Shown here: positions 26,722-35,353 of the stretch, piece after piece
Layout: each line of letters starts with the position of its first letter
Numbering within the stretch: the first letter of the stretch is position 1
Source: an uncultured delta proteobacterium
Lineage (GTDB): Bacteria > Myxococcota_A > Polyangia > Haliangiales > Haliangiaceae
NCBI GenBank assembly: GCA_900696455.1
Contig: CAADGB010000503.1
Location: 1-35,356, forward strand
Length of the DNA: 35,356 nt
Direction of reading: 5' to 3'
Translations under genes and position numbers: made by a program
The notes under the pieces: generated by a model
The model's database searches: none
Seen by the model: only the letters and a program-made list of their open reading frames with translations
What the model was told of the DNA's origin: nothing

Positions 26722-27720
26722 TCACGCCACGAACGACAGATCCGTCGCGGTCGGCCGCAGCCCCTTCTCCTCGAGCCAGGCGTCGTTGAACAGCCGCGAC
26801 GTGTAGCGCCCGGCGCCGTCGCACAGGATGGTGACGATGGTCTTGCCCGGCCCCAGCCGGCGCGCCAGCTTGACCGCGCCCACGCAGTTGAGCCCGGCCG
26901 AGCCGCCCACGAACAGGCCGTCGCGGGCCAAGAGCCAGTGCACCATCTCCACCGACTCGCGGTCGGTCCCGGCGAACGCGCCGTCGAGCCGCGCCATCGC
27001 GAAGTTGGCGGTGATGCGGCGGATGCCGATGCCCTCGAGGATGCTCGAGCCGGCGGCGTCGAGGGTGCCGTGGGTGACGTGGTTGTAGAGCGAGCTGCCC
27101 TCGCAGTCGACCAGCCAGCACTGGGTGTCGGGCGAGCGCGCCTTCAGGTACGACGAGATGCCGCCGATCGTGCCGCCGGTGCCCGACGAGCACACGAAGC
27201 CGTCGACGCGGCCGGCCTCGGCCACCAGCTCGGGCCCGGTGGTCTCCTGGTGGGCGCGGGCGTTGGCGGGGTTCTCGAACTGATCGGCCCAGAACGCGCC
27301 GCGCTCCTCGGCCAGGCGCCGGGCCACGTGGTAGTAGTTGCCCGGATCGGCGAAGGGCCGGGCCGGCACGAGGTGCAGCACCGCACCCAGCGCCCGCAGG
27401 AGCTCGATCTTCTCGGCGCTCTGGTTGTCGGGGATGACGATGTGGCAGGTGTAGCCGCGGGCCCGGCACACCAGGGCCAGGCCGATGCCGGTGTTGCCGG
27501 CGGTGCCCTCGACCAGCTCGCGGGGCCCGTCGCCACCCAGCTTGCCCTCGGCCTCGGCGGTGAGCACGATGTGGCGCGCGGCGCGATCCTTGACGCTGCC
27601 GCCGGGCTGGAGGTGCTCGGCCTTGCCCAGGATCTCGCAGCCGGTGGCCCGGGACAGGCTGTCGATGCGGACGAGGGGCGTGGCGCCGACCGCGCCGAGG
27701 AATCCGTCGCGAATGGTCAT
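26722..27720 (-). CDS. Cysteine synthase family PLP enzyme (CS2-like)
   Basis: A 332-residue fold-type II PLP enzyme. The PLP lysine lies in 'PGGSVKDRAA' (about 40-49). The phosphate-binding loop region reads 'EGTAGNTGIGLA', where bacterial CysK usually has 'E.TSGNTGIGLA'; the 'GTAGNTG' form is the one I associate with the fungal cysteine synthase 2 group. 'SSGTGGTIGGISSYLK' is the glycine loop holding the cofactor phosphate. The family makes cysteine from O-acetylserine and sulphide, but CS2-type relatives have less certain substrates. It is cytoplasmic. It diverges from the barrel gene (33-base gap) and converges with the haem operon. ATG at 27720 is the only sensible start, with GGGG shortly upstream. 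Confidence 0.88.
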   Translation of the reverse strand: MTIRDGFLGAVGATPLVRIDSLSRATGCEILGKAEHLQPGGSVKDRAARHIVLTAEAEGKLGGDGPRELVEGTAGNTGIGLALVCRARGYTCHIVIPDNQSAEKIELLRALGAVLHLVPARPFADPGNYYHVARRLAEERGAFWADQFENPANARAHQETTGPELVAEAGRVDGFVCSSGTGGTIGGISSYLKARSPDTQCWLVDCEGSSLYNHVTHGTLDAAGSSILEGIGIRRITANFAMARLDGAFAGTDRESVEMVHWLLARDGLFVGGSAGLNCVGAVKLARRLGPGKTIVTILCDGAGRYTSRLFNDAWLEEKGLRPTATDLSFVA

Positions 27721-27753
27721 CACCCCGAACTTACGACATGATCGGGGCGCGCC

Positions 27754-28545
27754 GTGCCTCCCCGCCGCTCTCTCCTCGCCGCCCCGGTCGCCCCGGTCGC
27801 CGCCGGCCTCGCCGCCGCCGGCGTCCTGGTGGCGGGCGCGGCGCCGGCCGCCGCCGAGCGCCGGCCCTTCACCCGCACCCTCGAGGCCCTGACCCAGGGC
27901 GACGGCGACACCGAGGTCACGCTGGGCAGCGCGCAGCGCCGGGCCAGCCTCGGCCGGTCGTCGCCCGAGCGCTTCGAGCTGACGCTGGGGCTGGTCCACG
28001 GCGTCACCGATCGCCTCGACCTCGCGCTCACCCACGCCTTCGTCCAGGACAGCGGCGACGGCACCTCGGTCAGCCCGGCGCGGGCGCTGTCGCTCGACGA
28101 GGTGGGCCTGCGCGCGCGCTACCGCTTCGCCGAGCGCGGCGACCTGGTGGTCGACCCGGCGGCCGCGGTCGAGCTGAGCCGGCGGTTCGCCACCCGGCTG
28201 TTCCGGGCCGAGGCCCGCGCCGTGCTCGGCCGCGACGTCGGCGTCGCCACCGTCGCGCTCAACCCGCTGTTCGCCGTCACCTTCGGCCCCGACCTGACCC
28301 GCCCCGTGCTCGAGGCCGGCTGGGCCGGCGGCGTCACCGTCGACGTCCGGCCGACCCTCGCCGTGGGCGCCGAGAGCTGGGGCCGCCTCGACCTCGACGC
28401 CGCCGACCGGGTGGCGGCGTGGGCCGGGCCGACCCTGTCGTGGGCGCCGACCCTCGCCCTGTGGGTGACCGCGAGCGCCGGCGTCGGCCTCACCGCCAGC
28501 GCCGACCGGGTCGACGCCCGCCTGCTGGTCGGCCTGCTCCTGTGA
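27754..28545 (+). CDS. Putative outer-membrane beta-barrel protein
   Basis: A 263-residue protein from GTG 27754. The first 34 residues form a long Sec signal peptide ending in 'APAAA'. The rest is a series of about ten alternating strands separated by short Asp/Gly turns ('ERFELTLGLVHGVTDRLDLALTHAF', cut here to fit, then 'VDPAAAVELSRRF', 'VTVDVRPTLAVGAES', 'LWVTASAGVGLTAS'). The C-terminus is hydrophobic ('LLVGLLL') but lacks the terminal aromatic of classic barrels. The pattern suggests a small transenvelope barrel or a lipid-binding barrel, possibly like proteins annotated 'transporter' in Proteobacteria. No specific family is recognised. Confidence 0.65.
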   Translation: MPPRRSLLAAPVAPVAAGLAAAGVLVAGAAPAAAERRPFTRTLEALTQGDGDTEVTLGSAQRRASLGRSSPERFELTLGLVHGVTDRLDLALTHAFVQDSGDGTSVSPARALSLDEVGLRARYRFAERGDLVVDPAAAVELSRRFATRLFRAEARAVLGRDVGVATVALNPLFAVTFGPDLTRPVLEAGWAGGVTVDVRPTLAVGAESWGRLDLDAADRVAAWAGPTLSWAPTLALWVTASAGVGLTASADRVDARLLVGLLL

Positions 28546-28607
28546 GCTTCACCCCCCGCGGGTGATTCCCGGCCGCCGCCGATCGTGGTCTGCTCGGGAT
28601 CGGGGGA

Positions 28608-28630
28608 CGTCCCGGCGCGCCGCCGGGGCG
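28608..28630. terminator. Strong GC hairpin before the metallophosphoesterase operon
   Basis: CCCGGCG (28611-28617) and CGCCGGG (28621-28627) pair around a CGC loop. The stem extends outward by one G-T and two G-C pairs to 28608/28630. It lies 63 bases after the barrel gene stop and 43 bases before the next start, so it may end the first transcript or act in the leader of the second. No T-run follows. Confidence 0.4.
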
Positions 28631-28672
28631 ACCGCGGTCCCGTCCGGAGGCGCCGGGAGGCCAGACGATCCG

Positions 28673-31192
28673 ATGCCGCGACCACCCCGCGAGGGGAGCG
28701 ATAGCCTGCCGCAGTACCTCGCCCGCCGTCCGGGACCCGGACAGTGGGACCGGCCCACGGCCTGGCTGCTCGGCATGCAGATGCTGGGCTCGCTGCGCCA
28801 GCTCGTCCTGTCCAGCGTCCACACCAGCTTCGACCTGCGCGACTGGATGACGCCGGGGCCGGCGGCGACGACCGGCGCCCCGCCGCCGCCCCGCGCCTTC
28901 CCGGTCACGCCGGCCCGGCCCGACGAGGTCTGGCTCGACTTCTTCGCCGACACCGGCGACGCCCCGGCCCTGGTCTACTGCCTGGCCCAGGCCCTGCAGC
29001 AGCCGCTCACGGTCGTCCGCGCCGACGGCCTGCGCCAGGAGCTGCCGCGTGGCGACGCCCTCCTCCTCGGCGGCGACGCGGCCTACCCGATCGCCAACCT
29101 GGCGGCCCTGCGCGAGCGCCTGCAGGCGCCGATGGTGTGGGCGGCGGCCAAGGTCCACGGCACGGCGACGCCGCCGGGCCCGCCGCGCCCGGTCTTCGCG
29201 ATCCCCGGCAACCACGACTACTACGACGAGCTCGACGGCTTCGCCCGCCAGTTCCGGCGGCCGGCGACGCCCGAGGGCGTGGGCAGCCAGAAGCACGGCG
29301 AGCCGCCGCCCCTGCGCCTCCCCGGCTACGAGCGCGTCCAGGAGGCGTCGTACTTCGCGCTCGCGCTGCCCTTCGACTGGCAGCTCTGGGGCGTGGATCT
29401 GGGGCGCGATCTCGAGCGCGAGCGCCCGCTCGACACCCGGCAGCAGGAGTACTTCGCCGGCCTGGGGACGCCGCGCCGGCTCCTGGTCGTGACCTCGGTG
29501 CCGACGGTGGTCCACCGCACGCCGCGAACGAGCCTGCGCCCCGCGTTCGAGCGCCAGCTCGGCCTCGACGCCGCGTTCGCCGAGGGCGGCGCGCTGCGCG
29601 ACGGCCACGTCCGGATCGATCTGTCGGGCGACGTCCACCTCTACGAGCGCTACTGGGGCGAGAACGTCGACGACTTCGCGCCGGTGGCCGACCGCGACGC
29701 CGACGCGCCGTCGTCGTCGCGCTACGCCGTGGTCACCGCCGGCCTCGGCGGCGCCTTCCACCACCCGGTGCAGGCCCGGGGCCGCGAGGTCGGGGCGCAG
29801 GCGACCTGGCCGCGGGTCGCCGACTCGGCGCGCGATCTCGGCCGGGTGCTCACCCGCCCGCGCAAGGTCTTCCAGGCCGGTTCGGTCGGCATCGTCGGCG
29901 CCCTGCTCGCGGTCGCCTTCTACCTGCTGGCCCGCTCCGAGCACCCCGCCGCCGGCCCCGGCGTGCTGGCGCTGCCGGCGCTGGTCGCCGGCGGCCACCA
30001 CGGCCTCGCGCGCGAGGTCCTCGACGGCTTCGCCCGGCTGCTGCTGCTCGCCGCCGCCGGCGGAGCCTGGCTCGGCCTGCTGGTCGCGATCCGCCGCCGC
30101 ACCGCCGTCGTCCGCGACAGCCTGATCGCCGACCGCGCGACGCCGCCGGCGCTGCGCCACCGCATGCTCGACTGGCTGTCGACCACCGGCCTGCCGCTCC
30201 TGCGCTGGTTCGGCGCCAACCCGCGGGTGACCCTGTCGGTGCTGCTCCGCCTGCCCTACTGGCTCGTGCTGTGGGCCGCGCTCTACGGCGTCGTCCGGCT
30301 GGCGGACCTGTCGTGGTTCGCGCCGGCGACGGCGGCCTTGGGCACCCACCTGCTGGTGCTGGCGATGCTCGCCAACTTCCTCGGCCTGCCGTTCCTGACC
30401 GGCGAGCGGTCGCTGCGCAAGGCGCCCGGCTACCTGGCGCTGGCCGCCCCCCACGCCGTCGCCCAGCTCGCCACGCCGCTGGCGTGGGCGATGGCCTGCG
30501 TGCCCTTCCACGGCCTGCCGCTGCTGCTCCTGCTCGGCTACTGGTGCGTGCGCCCGCTCCTCGTCGAGCTGATCGAGTCGCCGCGACGCGCCCGCGTCCT
30601 GACCGCGGCCTGGCTGCTGCTCGTCGGCTTCGCCCTGCTCGGCCCGTTCCTGCTCCCCGGCGCCGAGGCCCGGCGCTTCGCCTACCTGCCGTGGGTGGTG
30701 ATGGGGGCGTGGCTGGCGCTGGTCAACGCCGGCGTGGTGGTCGCGGCCTTCCAGACCCGGGCCGAGGTCCGGGCCCGGCCGGCGGAGCGCGGGCTGCGGT
30801 GGCGGCGGTGGGCCTTCCTCGCCGCGACGGTGCCGGTGCAGGCGGGGGCGATCCTGCTCCTGACCGTGGTCGACGCCGGCGCCGCCCCCACCGAGCTGGC
30901 GTTCGCCGTCGGCCTGGCCAGCGCCGCCGTCGCCGGCGCCGTGCTCTCGTGCCTGTGGCTGGGCTGGTACTTCCTGGTCAGCCTGCAGTGGGGCTGGCAC
31001 ACCAACGAGGCCGGCTCCGTCGCCCGCATCGACGACTACGTCGAGCTGGTCAAGATCCGGCTCACCGCCGACGAGGCCGAGGTCTTCGCCGTCGCCGTCG
31101 GCGCCCGCGAGGACGCGGCCGGCGACTACACCCCGGAGCCGCGCGTGATCGACCACTTCCGGATCCGGGCGCCGGAGGCGCCGCCGCCATGA
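28673..31192 (+). CDS. Membrane metallophosphoesterase (calcineurin-like), multi-pass
   Basis: A 839-residue protein. The soluble N-terminal half carries calcineurin-like motifs: 'LDFFADTGD' (first metal site), 'LLLGGDAAYP' (about 132-140, with Tyr in the usual Asp place as in purple-acid-phosphatase-like enzymes), 'IPGNHDYYDE' (GNHD at 179-182) and 'LSGDVHLYERY' (about 318-328, replacing GHxH). From about residue 405 there are some nine hydrophobic helices ('VGIVGALLAVAFYLLARS', 'LLLLAAAGGAWLGLLVAI' and others), so the enzyme is tethered to the membrane. A C-terminal soluble tail ends 'VIDHFRI'. ATG 28673 is chosen, with GGGAGG 12 nt upstream; GTG 28562 would add 37 Arg-rich residues. The stop overlaps the next start as ATGA. 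Substrate unknown. Confidence 0.8.
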   Translation: MPRPPREGSDSLPQYLARRPGPGQWDRPTAWLLGMQMLGSLRQLVLSSVHTSFDLRDWMTPGPAATTGAPPPPRAFPVTPARPDEVWLDFFADTGDAPALVYCLAQALQQPLTVVRADGLRQELPRGDALLLGGDAAYPIANLAALRERLQAPMVWAAAKVHGTATPPGPPRPVFAIPGNHDYYDELDGFARQFRRPATPEGVGSQKHGEPPPLRLPGYERVQEASYFALALPFDWQLWGVDLGRDLERERPLDTRQQEYFAGLGTPRRLLVVTSVPTVVHRTPRTSLRPAFERQLGLDAAFAEGGALRDGHVRIDLSGDVHLYERYWGENVDDFAPVADRDADAPSSSRYAVVTAGLGGAFHHPVQARGREVGAQATWPRVADSARDLGRVLTRPRKVFQAGSVGIVGALLAVAFYLLARSEHPAAGPGVLALPALVAGGHHGLAREVLDGFARLLLLAAAGGAWLGLLVAIRRRTAVVRDSLIADRATPPALRHRMLDWLSTTGLPLLRWFGANPRVTLSVLLRLPYWLVLWAALYGVVRLADLSWFAPATAALGTHLLVLAMLANFLGLPFLTGERSLRKAPGYLALAAPHAVAQLATPLAWAMACVPFHGLPLLLLLGYWCVRPLLVELIESPRRARVLTAAWLLLVGFALLGPFLLPGAEARRFAYLPWVVMGAWLALVNAGVVVAAFQTRAEVRARPAERGLRWRRWAFLAATVPVQAGAILLLTVVDAGAAPTELAFAVGLASAAVAGAVLSCLWLGWYFLVSLQWGWHTNEAGSVARIDDYVELVKIRLTADEAEVFAVAVGAREDAAGDYTPEPRVIDHFRIRAPEAPPP

Positions 31193-33609
31193 CCGCCGTC
31201 AGGACCGTGGGCAGGACCGCGTCGATCGCCGCGCGCCGGCGCCGGCCGCGCCGCGTGGCGTCGCGGCTGCCGCTCCTGATCGTGGCCGCGGCCCTGGCGC
31301 TGATCGGCCCCCCGCCGGAGCGCGCCCACGGCGAGAACATCGTGGTCCGCAAGCTGCGGAGCGCCGGCCGCGCCCTGGGCGGCCTGGTCGGCGCGCCGGT
31401 GGGCGGCCTGATCGAGGCGGCGTCGACGCCGACCATCCGCAACGTCGAGGACACCGGGCGCCGCCTGCTCCACGACTTCGAGGGCGCGGCGGCGCGGCGC
31501 CTGGATCAGGCCGGCGACCTGGCCGGCCGGCTCGTCGATCGCACCTTCGATCACGGCGGCACGCTGGTCGACCGCGTCGACGCCTCGCTCGCGGCCCGCA
31601 TCCTCCAGGTCACGACCAGCGCCGGCGCCACGGTCTCCCACGCCGGCGTCGTCGCCCAGCAGGTGGTGGGCACCGTCGATCGCGCGATCGCCGCCAACCT
31701 CGCGCGGGCGCGTCGGGCCACCCTCGAGATCCTCGAGCGCGCCGACCGCGCCGTCACCGAGCGCCTGGCCCAGCTCGACGAGCTGGTGCGGCTGCGCCTG
31801 GGCGACGTCGGCCAGCTCGTCCACACCACCCTGACCCAGGTCGACGAGCTGGCGCGGCAGCGGATCGCCCAGCTCGACGAGGCCGCCGGCCGCCGGCTCG
31901 GCAACCTCGACGTCATCGCCACCAAGCAGCAGCTCGGGCTCGAGGCCATGCTGCTGCGCCTGGGCACGCTGCTCGGCGTGTTCGCGTTCGTCGCCTTCCT
32001 GATGTGGTCGGCGTGGAACAACTTCGTCCAGCACAGCAACACCGTCGACCGGATCCGCGAGGACGGCACCACCCGCGAGGAGCGCCGCACGCTCGGCCGC
32101 AAGGTCGGGCTGTGGGGGCTGCAGACCGCCTTCGCCCTGGGCTGCCTGGGCGTGGTCGTGCTCGCCGCCACGTACCTGCCGCGCACCGCCGAGCGCCGCC
32201 GCGCCGCCCAGCTCGGCGAGCACGTCGCGGCCCTGACCGCCGCCGCCCGCGCCTACGACTTCACCGCGGTCCGCTACCACCAGTCGCAGCTCGAGCTCCT
32301 GCGCCCCGGCGATCCGACCTACCGCGGCATCGCGCGCAAGGCCGAGCTCCTGCGCGACGTGTTCGGGCGGCCGGCCCGGCTGCACACCGCCGCCGGCCTG
32401 CGCGAGCTCGAGGCCGAGCTCGAGGCGGCGCGCACGCTCATCCCCGACGATCCCGACCTGCTGGTGATCGAGGCCTACGTGATCTGGCAGATCGGGACCA
32501 CCCGCCGCGACGAGCTCGACGCCGCCGCGCTGTGCGCGCGGGCGCTGACGGCGCGGCCGCGCTCGCTGGTCGAGCGCCACCTCCCCAGCACGTTCATGCT
32601 GCGCGCCCTCGCCGAGAGCTACGTCCGCCGCTTCCGCCACGATCCGTACCCGCCCACCGGCGCCGACCCGGCCGAGCGCGCCGCCCTCGACCTCGTCGAC
32701 GCCGTGCGCGTGCCCGCGGCCTCGCGCCTGGCCCAGCTCCAGCACGTGCTCGACTACAACGAGCTGGTGGCGACCCTCGACCGCGCGGTCGGCCCCGCCT
32801 ACCTGACGATGCTCGACGCCCACGTCGCCTACGCTCGCGCCGCCGCCGCCGCGCCCTACGACCGCGCCGCCGTCGCGCGCGCCCTCGACGCCCGCACCGC
32901 GGCGGCCGCCGCCGTGGTCGAGGCGTGGGAGGCGTTCGACGCCGCGCTGGCCACGGCGCCGACCCTGGCCGGCGATCCGGTGGCGCTGGCGGCGTTCGCG
33001 CTCGACGACGCCGTGCTGTCGCAGGCGCTCTACCTGTGGGACGAGGCCCACCCCGCGCCGGGCGAGCCGCCGGCGGTGCCGGTCGCGCGGCCGCCGGTGG
33101 TGGCGCTGCCGCCGCTCTTCTTCGACGGCGGCGCCCCGGTGGCCGGCGCCAGCGCGCCGGGCGCGACCAAGCCGGCCCCGCGCGCGAAGGCCGCCCCCCG
33201 CGCCGAGGATCCGCGGGTCCGCCGCCGCGCCGCCGCCGCGCCGCTGCGGATCCGCTGGGCCGAGCGCTGGCAGCCGCTGCTCGGCAAGCACACCCAGGAC
33301 GTGCTCGCGTTCGAGGAGGCCGCGCGCTTCCGCGCGCTCGAGCGCCGCGCCCACGACTTCGCCCGCGACTACGTCGCCTACCGCCAGGGGGTCGCCGACC
33401 GGCTCGAGCCGGCGGCGCTCGCCGCCCGCGCCGGCGCCGCCGCCCGCGGCGCCGCCGCCATGGGCCTCCACACCCTCGACGGCGGCGGCCGGGTGCCGGT
33501 CGCCGCCCGCATCGTCGCCGAGGCCGAGGCGCTGGGCGCCCCCCTCGAGCTCCGCCTGCGCGGCGCGCTCGACGAGCTCGGCCGCGCCCGCCGCCTGCGC
33601 TTCCTGTGA
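31189..33609 (+). CDS. Large membrane protein of unknown function (806 aa), coiled-coil and helical repeats
   Basis: Starts at ATG 31189 inside the preceding stop (ATGA), so it is surely co-translated with the metallophosphoesterase. An Arg-rich N-terminus and hydrophobic stretch (about 22-40) act as signal or anchor. Residues about 85-245 form a long amphipathic helical region with repeated 'RLAQLDELVRLRLGDVGQL', 'TQVDELARQRIAQLDE' units, likely a coiled coil. Two further membrane helices follow (about 262-282 and 306-326). The remaining 480 residues are Ala/Leu/Arg-rich helices that look like a solenoid (possibly TPR-like), with a Pro/Ala-rich insertion near 620-680. No catalytic motif is visible and I recognise no family. 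It may scaffold the phosphoesterase at the membrane. Confidence 0.75.
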   Translation: MTAVRTVGRTASIAARRRRPRRVASRLPLLIVAAALALIGPPPERAHGENIVVRKLRSAGRALGGLVGAPVGGLIEAASTPTIRNVEDTGRRLLHDFEGAAARRLDQAGDLAGRLVDRTFDHGGTLVDRVDASLAARILQVTTSAGATVSHAGVVAQQVVGTVDRAIAANLARARRATLEILERADRAVTERLAQLDELVRLRLGDVGQLVHTTLTQVDELARQRIAQLDEAAGRRLGNLDVIATKQQLGLEAMLLRLGTLLGVFAFVAFLMWSAWNNFVQHSNTVDRIREDGTTREERRTLGRKVGLWGLQTAFALGCLGVVVLAATYLPRTAERRRAAQLGEHVAALTAAARAYDFTAVRYHQSQLELLRPGDPTYRGIARKAELLRDVFGRPARLHTAAGLRELEAELEAARTLIPDDPDLLVIEAYVIWQIGTTRRDELDAAALCARALTARPRSLVERHLPSTFMLRALAESYVRRFRHDPYPPTGADPAERAALDLVDAVRVPAASRLAQLQHVLDYNELVATLDRAVGPAYLTMLDAHVAYARAAAAAPYDRAAVARALDARTAAAAAVVEAWEAFDAALATAPTLAGDPVALAAFALDDAVLSQALYLWDEAHPAPGEPPAVPVARPPVVALPPLFFDGGAPVAGASAPGATKPAPRAKAAPRAEDPRVRRRAAAAPLRIRWAERWQPLLGKHTQDVLAFEEAARFRALERRAHDFARDYVAYRQGVADRLEPAALAARAGAAARGAAAMGLHTLDGGGRVPVAARIVAEAEALGAPLELRLRGALDELGRARRLRFL

Positions 33610-33626
33610 GCCCATCGGAGGATCCC

Positions 33627-33662
33627 GTGCCCCTGCCCCACCCCGAGGTCCGCACGCCATGA
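33627..33662 (+). CDS. Possible 11-codon leader ORF coupled to the GMC oxidoreductase
   Basis: GTG 33627 is preceded by a good SD, GGAGG (33617-33621), at 5 nt. It opens an 11-codon frame (Pro-rich, 'MPLPHPEVRTP') whose TGA overlaps the next gene's ATG as ATGA. The ATG of the GMC gene itself has no usable SD, so translation of this mini-ORF would deliver ribosomes to it. The peptide itself may have no function. Confidence 0.35.
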   Translation: MPLPHPEVRTP

Positions 33663-35353
33663 CCCGCCCCGAGCACGTCGAGAACCTCGTGGTCGGCTCC
33701 GGCTTCGGCGGCGCGGTCGCGGCCTACCGCCTCGCCGACGCCGGCCGGCCGGTGCGGGTGCTCGAGCGCGGCGGCGCGCTGCCGCCGGGCGCGTTCCCGC
33801 GGGCGCCGCACCTGCTGCGCCGCAACTTCTGGGATCCCAGCGCCGGGCTCTACGGCATGTGGAACGTGTGGTTCTTCAAGCGCTACGGCGCGCTGGTCTC
33901 GAGCTGCGTCGGCGGCGGCTCGCTCATCTACGCCAACGTGCTGCTCCGGAAGGACGAGCGCTGGTTCGTGACCGAGGAGCCGGGCCGGCCGGGCTACGAG
34001 CGCTGGCCGGTGACCCGCGCCGACCTCGACCCGCACTACGACGAGGTGCTGCGCCAGCTCGACGCCCAGGTCTACCCGCAGGTCGCGCCCTACACCGCGA
34101 CCGAGAAGGTCAACGCCTTCCGCGCCGCGGTCCGGCGCCTGGCCGACCGCGACCGCGCGATCACGCTCGAGGCGCCGCCGCTCGCGGTCACCTTCGCCGC
34201 CGGCGGCGGCCCGCCGCTGCCGGGCGCGCCCATCGACCTCCCCAACATGTACGGGGGCGCGCGCCGCACCTGCGTCCTGTGCGGCGAGTGCATCGTCGGC
34301 TGCAACCACGGCTCCAAGAACACCCTCGACCTGACCTACCTGTCGCGGGCCACCGCGAAGGGCGCCGACCTCCGCCCGCTGTCCGAGGTCCGGACGCTGC
34401 GCCGCCTGGCCGGCGGCGGCCCGCGCTTCGAGGTGACCTACGTCGTCCACGATCCGGCGCGCGGCCCCGGCCCCACCGCCGACCTGCCGACCCGGACCGT
34501 GACCTGCGACCGGCTGATCGTGGCGGCCGGCGCCCTGGGCTCGACCTACCTCCTGCTCCGGAACCGCGCCGCCCTCGGGCTCGACTCGCCGCACCTGGGC
34601 ACGCGCTTCTCCGGCAACGGCGACCTGCTGTCGTTCGCGCTGGCCTGCCGCGACGAGGGCAAGCGGCCCTACCGCGTCGATCCGACCCACGGCCCGGCCA
34701 TCACCAGCGCGCTCCGCCACGCCGACGCCCTCGACGGCGCCGGCGCCCACGGCCGCGGCTTCTACGTCCAGGACGCCGGCTTCCCGACCCACCTGGCCTG
34801 GCTGGCCGAGGGCATGAACCCGGTCGGCTTCCTCGCCCGCGGCCTGACCCTGGTCCGCCGCATGCTGAGAAAGCTCTTCGGCGGCGACGACGATCCGGAC
34901 CTGTCGCGCGAGATCTCCGACGTCTTCGGCTCCGGCGACCTGGCGGCGACCATGCTGCCGCTGCTCGGCATGGGGCGCGACGTGCCCGACGGCACGCTCG
35001 GGCTGCGCAAGGACCGCTACCTCGAGCTCCACTGGTCGCGGGCGCGCTCCGCCGACTTCTTCGACCGGCTGGAGGCCACCTCGCGCCAGCTAGCCGAGGA
35101 GCTGGGCGGCACGTTCGTCCTCAACCCCACCAGCAAGCTCTTCAAGCGCCTCATCACCGTCCACCCCCTGGGCGGCGCGCCCATGGGCGAGCGCGCGGAC
35201 GGCGGCGTCGTCGACTCGTTCGGCGCCGCCTTCGGCTGCGACGGCCTCCACGTCCTCGACGGCTCCATCCTGCCCGGCCCGGTCGGCCCCAACCCCGCCC
35301 TCACGATCGCCGCGGTCGCCGACCGCGCCATGACCCGCCTGCTGGCGGGCTGA
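33659..35353 (+). CDS. GMC family oxidoreductase, cholesterol-oxidase (ChoD)-like
   Basis: A complete 564-residue FAD enzyme. It opens with the dinucleotide motif 'VVGSGFGGAVAAYRLADAG', then has 'SSCVGGGSLIYANVLLR' as in GMC cholesterol oxidases. A cysteine cluster C-x2-C-x2-C-x3-C (C205, C208, C211, C215) is followed by 'GSKNTLDLTYL'. The C-terminal domain carries 'VHPLGGAPMGE' with the active-site His and 'GPNPALTIAAVADR' with the active-site Asn. The family oxidises alcohols, typically sterols, using FAD and oxygen or another acceptor. No signal peptide is visible, so it is probably cytoplasmic or membrane-associated. It is third in the operon with the membrane phosphoesterase and the 806-residue protein (49-base gap). 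Sterol specificity is an inference from similarity. Confidence 0.88.
   Translation: MTRPEHVENLVVGSGFGGAVAAYRLADAGRPVRVLERGGALPPGAFPRAPHLLRRNFWDPSAGLYGMWNVWFFKRYGALVSSCVGGGSLIYANVLLRKDERWFVTEEPGRPGYERWPVTRADLDPHYDEVLRQLDAQVYPQVAPYTATEKVNAFRAAVRRLADRDRAITLEAPPLAVTFAAGGGPPLPGAPIDLPNMYGGARRTCVLCGECIVGCNHGSKNTLDLTYLSRATAKGADLRPLSEVRTLRRLAGGGPRFEVTYVVHDPARGPGPTADLPTRTVTCDRLIVAAGALGSTYLLLRNRAALGLDSPHLGTRFSGNGDLLSFALACRDEGKRPYRVDPTHGPAITSALRHADALDGAGAHGRGFYVQDAGFPTHLAWLAEGMNPVGFLARGLTLVRRMLRKLFGGDDDPDLSREISDVFGSGDLAATMLPLLGMGRDVPDGTLGLRKDRYLELHWSRARSADFFDRLEATSRQLAEELGGTFVLNPTSKLFKRLITVHPLGGAPMGERADGGVVDSFGAAFGCDGLHVLDGSILPGPVGPNPALTIAAVADRAMTRLLAG

Noticed and set aside
28744-31188. Extension of the 806-residue protein far upstream in its frame
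   Set aside because: The frame stays open through the metallophosphoesterase gene, but there it reads as Arg/Pro-rich nonsense. The ATGA overlap marks the real start at 31189.
31126-33660. Minus-strand 844-codon frame opposite the 806-residue unknown protein
   Set aside because: Since the plus-strand protein has no known family I compared both. The plus strand shows a start overlapping the upstream stop, a signal-like stretch, membrane helices and a stop just before the next gene; the minus frame is low-complexity.
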